A stretch of DNA of 6,278 nt from Deltaproteobacteria bacterium (GTDB taxonomy: Bacteria > Desulfobacterota > Anaeroferrophillalia > Anaeroferrophillales > Tharpellaceae): assembly GCA_013153415.1 (NCBI GenBank), contig JAADEO010000209.1, forward strand, positions 1 through 6,278, written 5' to 3'. The position numbers and the translations under genes were made by a program. The notes below the pieces were generated by a model. That model worked only from the letters and a program-made list of their open reading frames with translations. It was not told where the DNA came from and did not search any database. Below, piece by piece: positions 5,834-6,278 of the stretch (positions are counted from its first letter, which is position 1; every line of letters starts with the position of its first letter).

Positions 5834-6175
5834 CTATCCGGTAACCGCGGCCAGATTCTCCTCGACCCGAATCACCTTGTCCAGATGGGTCAGTTTCAAC
5901 AACTCGGCAACCTCATGATTAGGAGCAACCAGAACCAGCTGCGCTTTGCGGGCGGTAAGCAGTTTGTAGAGGGTGAAAATCGCCCCCAGTCCGGAGGAAT
6001 CGATCGCTTCCACCCCGAACAGATCAAGCACCAGGCCGACCTCAGGGCGGGCCTCCAGGGCCTCGCTGGTCTGCTGGCAGAACCGCTCTCTGACCAGCAG
6101 ATCAAGTCGGCCTACATAGGCGGCCACCAGCCAGTCGCCCGTATCGTAGATTTCCAGATTTAATTCTTCGTTCAT
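5834..6175 (-). CDS. STAS-domain protein, anti-sigma factor antagonist type
   Basis: A 113-aa single-domain protein of SpoIIAA/RsbV type. Such proteins bind an anti-sigma kinase or similar switch partner and are inactivated by serine phosphorylation. The fold pattern is visible: an N-terminal strand ending in VGRLDLLV (21-28; usually G-x-L-D), LVLDLFGVEAIDSSGLGAIFTLYK (48-71) holding the phosphorylation motif Asp59-Ser60-Ser61, then a KAQLVLVAPNHEVAELLKLTHLDKVI tail (77-102). There is no membrane segment, so it should be cytosolic. The ATG at 6175 has only poorly spaced purines upstream. It precedes pyrR by 18 nt in the same direction and is probably co-transcribed. No kinase, phosphatase or sigma factor gene lies in the window, so its partner is unknown, and a direct role in pyrimidine control is not shown. 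Confidence 0.85.
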   Translation of the reverse strand: MNEELNLEIYDTGDWLVAAYVGRLDLLVRERFCQQTSEALEARPEVGLVLDLFGVEAIDSSGLGAIFTLYKLLTARKAQLVLVAPNHEVAELLKLTHLDKVIRVEENLAAVTG

Positions 6176-6210
6176 CTCTCATTTCCCACCGGTACCAAGC
6201 TCGGGCGGAG

Positions 6211-6278
6211 CTAATGGATCAGCCGGCCGATACGATTGAAGCGAATCTTTCCCAGCAAGCTTTTACTGTTGCTGTCCC
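6211..6278 (-). CDS. C-terminal tail of an unidentified upstream protein (partial)
   Basis: One minus-strand frame stays open from the window edge to TAG at 6213-6211, encoding the basic tail DSNSKSLLGKIRFNRIGRLIH. I favour this frame because its third positions are richer in G/C than the competing frame, and the 35-nt gap to the STAS start suits an operon. With only 21 complete codons no family can be named, and it could be a chance frame. Confidence 0.4.
   Translation of the reverse strand, partial: DSNSKSLLGKIRFNRIGRLIH

Noticed and set aside
5988..5997. AGTCCGGAGG, reminiscent of a PyrR RNA-binding loop
   Set aside because: It lacks the spacing of the consensus as I recall it, is on the plus strand, and is antisense inside the STAS coding region.
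5111..6163. 350-codon plus-strand open frame spanning pyrB, pyrR and the STAS gene
   Set aside because: It crosses three real minus-strand genes and shows no domain. It is long only because stop codons are rare antisense to this codon usage.

Overview
The window is a de novo pyrimidine biosynthesis locus, almost all on the minus strand, from a moderately GC-rich Gram-negative bacterium. The Gram-negative assignment rests on an LpxH-like lipid A hydrolase gene. A PyrR-type regulator heading a pyrR-pyrB-pyrC-carA-carB order fits the Desulfuromonas/Geobacter side of the former Deltaproteobacteria best. That placement is inferred from gene order and family recall, not from any search.

Layout in transcription order on the minus strand, from high to low coordinates. 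The C-terminal tail of an unidentified gene (6278-6211) is followed by a small STAS-domain protein (6175-5834), pyrR (5815-5264), pyrB (5259-4333), pyrC (4336-2996) and carA (2966-1818). Spacings are 35, 18, 4, -4 and 29 nt, so this looks like one tight operon with an ATGA overlap between pyrB and pyrC. The first part of carB (834 to the window edge, TTG start) lies about 1 kb further downstream.

The break in the pattern lies between carA and carB. A plus-strand calcineurin-type phosphoesterase resembling LpxH (1124-1843) sits there. It overlaps the 3' end of carA tail-to-tail by 26 bp and points away from carB. The 289-bp divergent region between it and carB holds no convincing gene. It does contain several perfect inverted repeats, including two mutually exclusive hairpins and a 10-bp inverted repeat just ahead of the carB start.

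Together carA and carB make carbamoyl phosphate, PyrB joins it to aspartate, and PyrC closes the ring to dihydroorotate. PyrR would sense UMP/PRPP and may regulate the operon, but no PyrR attenuator is visible and several RNA-contact residues known from Bacillus PyrR appear replaced. All core enzymes carry intact catalytic motifs. I see no mobile element, CRISPR array, tRNA or rRNA, and no clearly new multi-gene system. The points worth a second look are the antisense lpxH-like gene splitting carA from carB, the structured divergent region, and the unusual PyrR.
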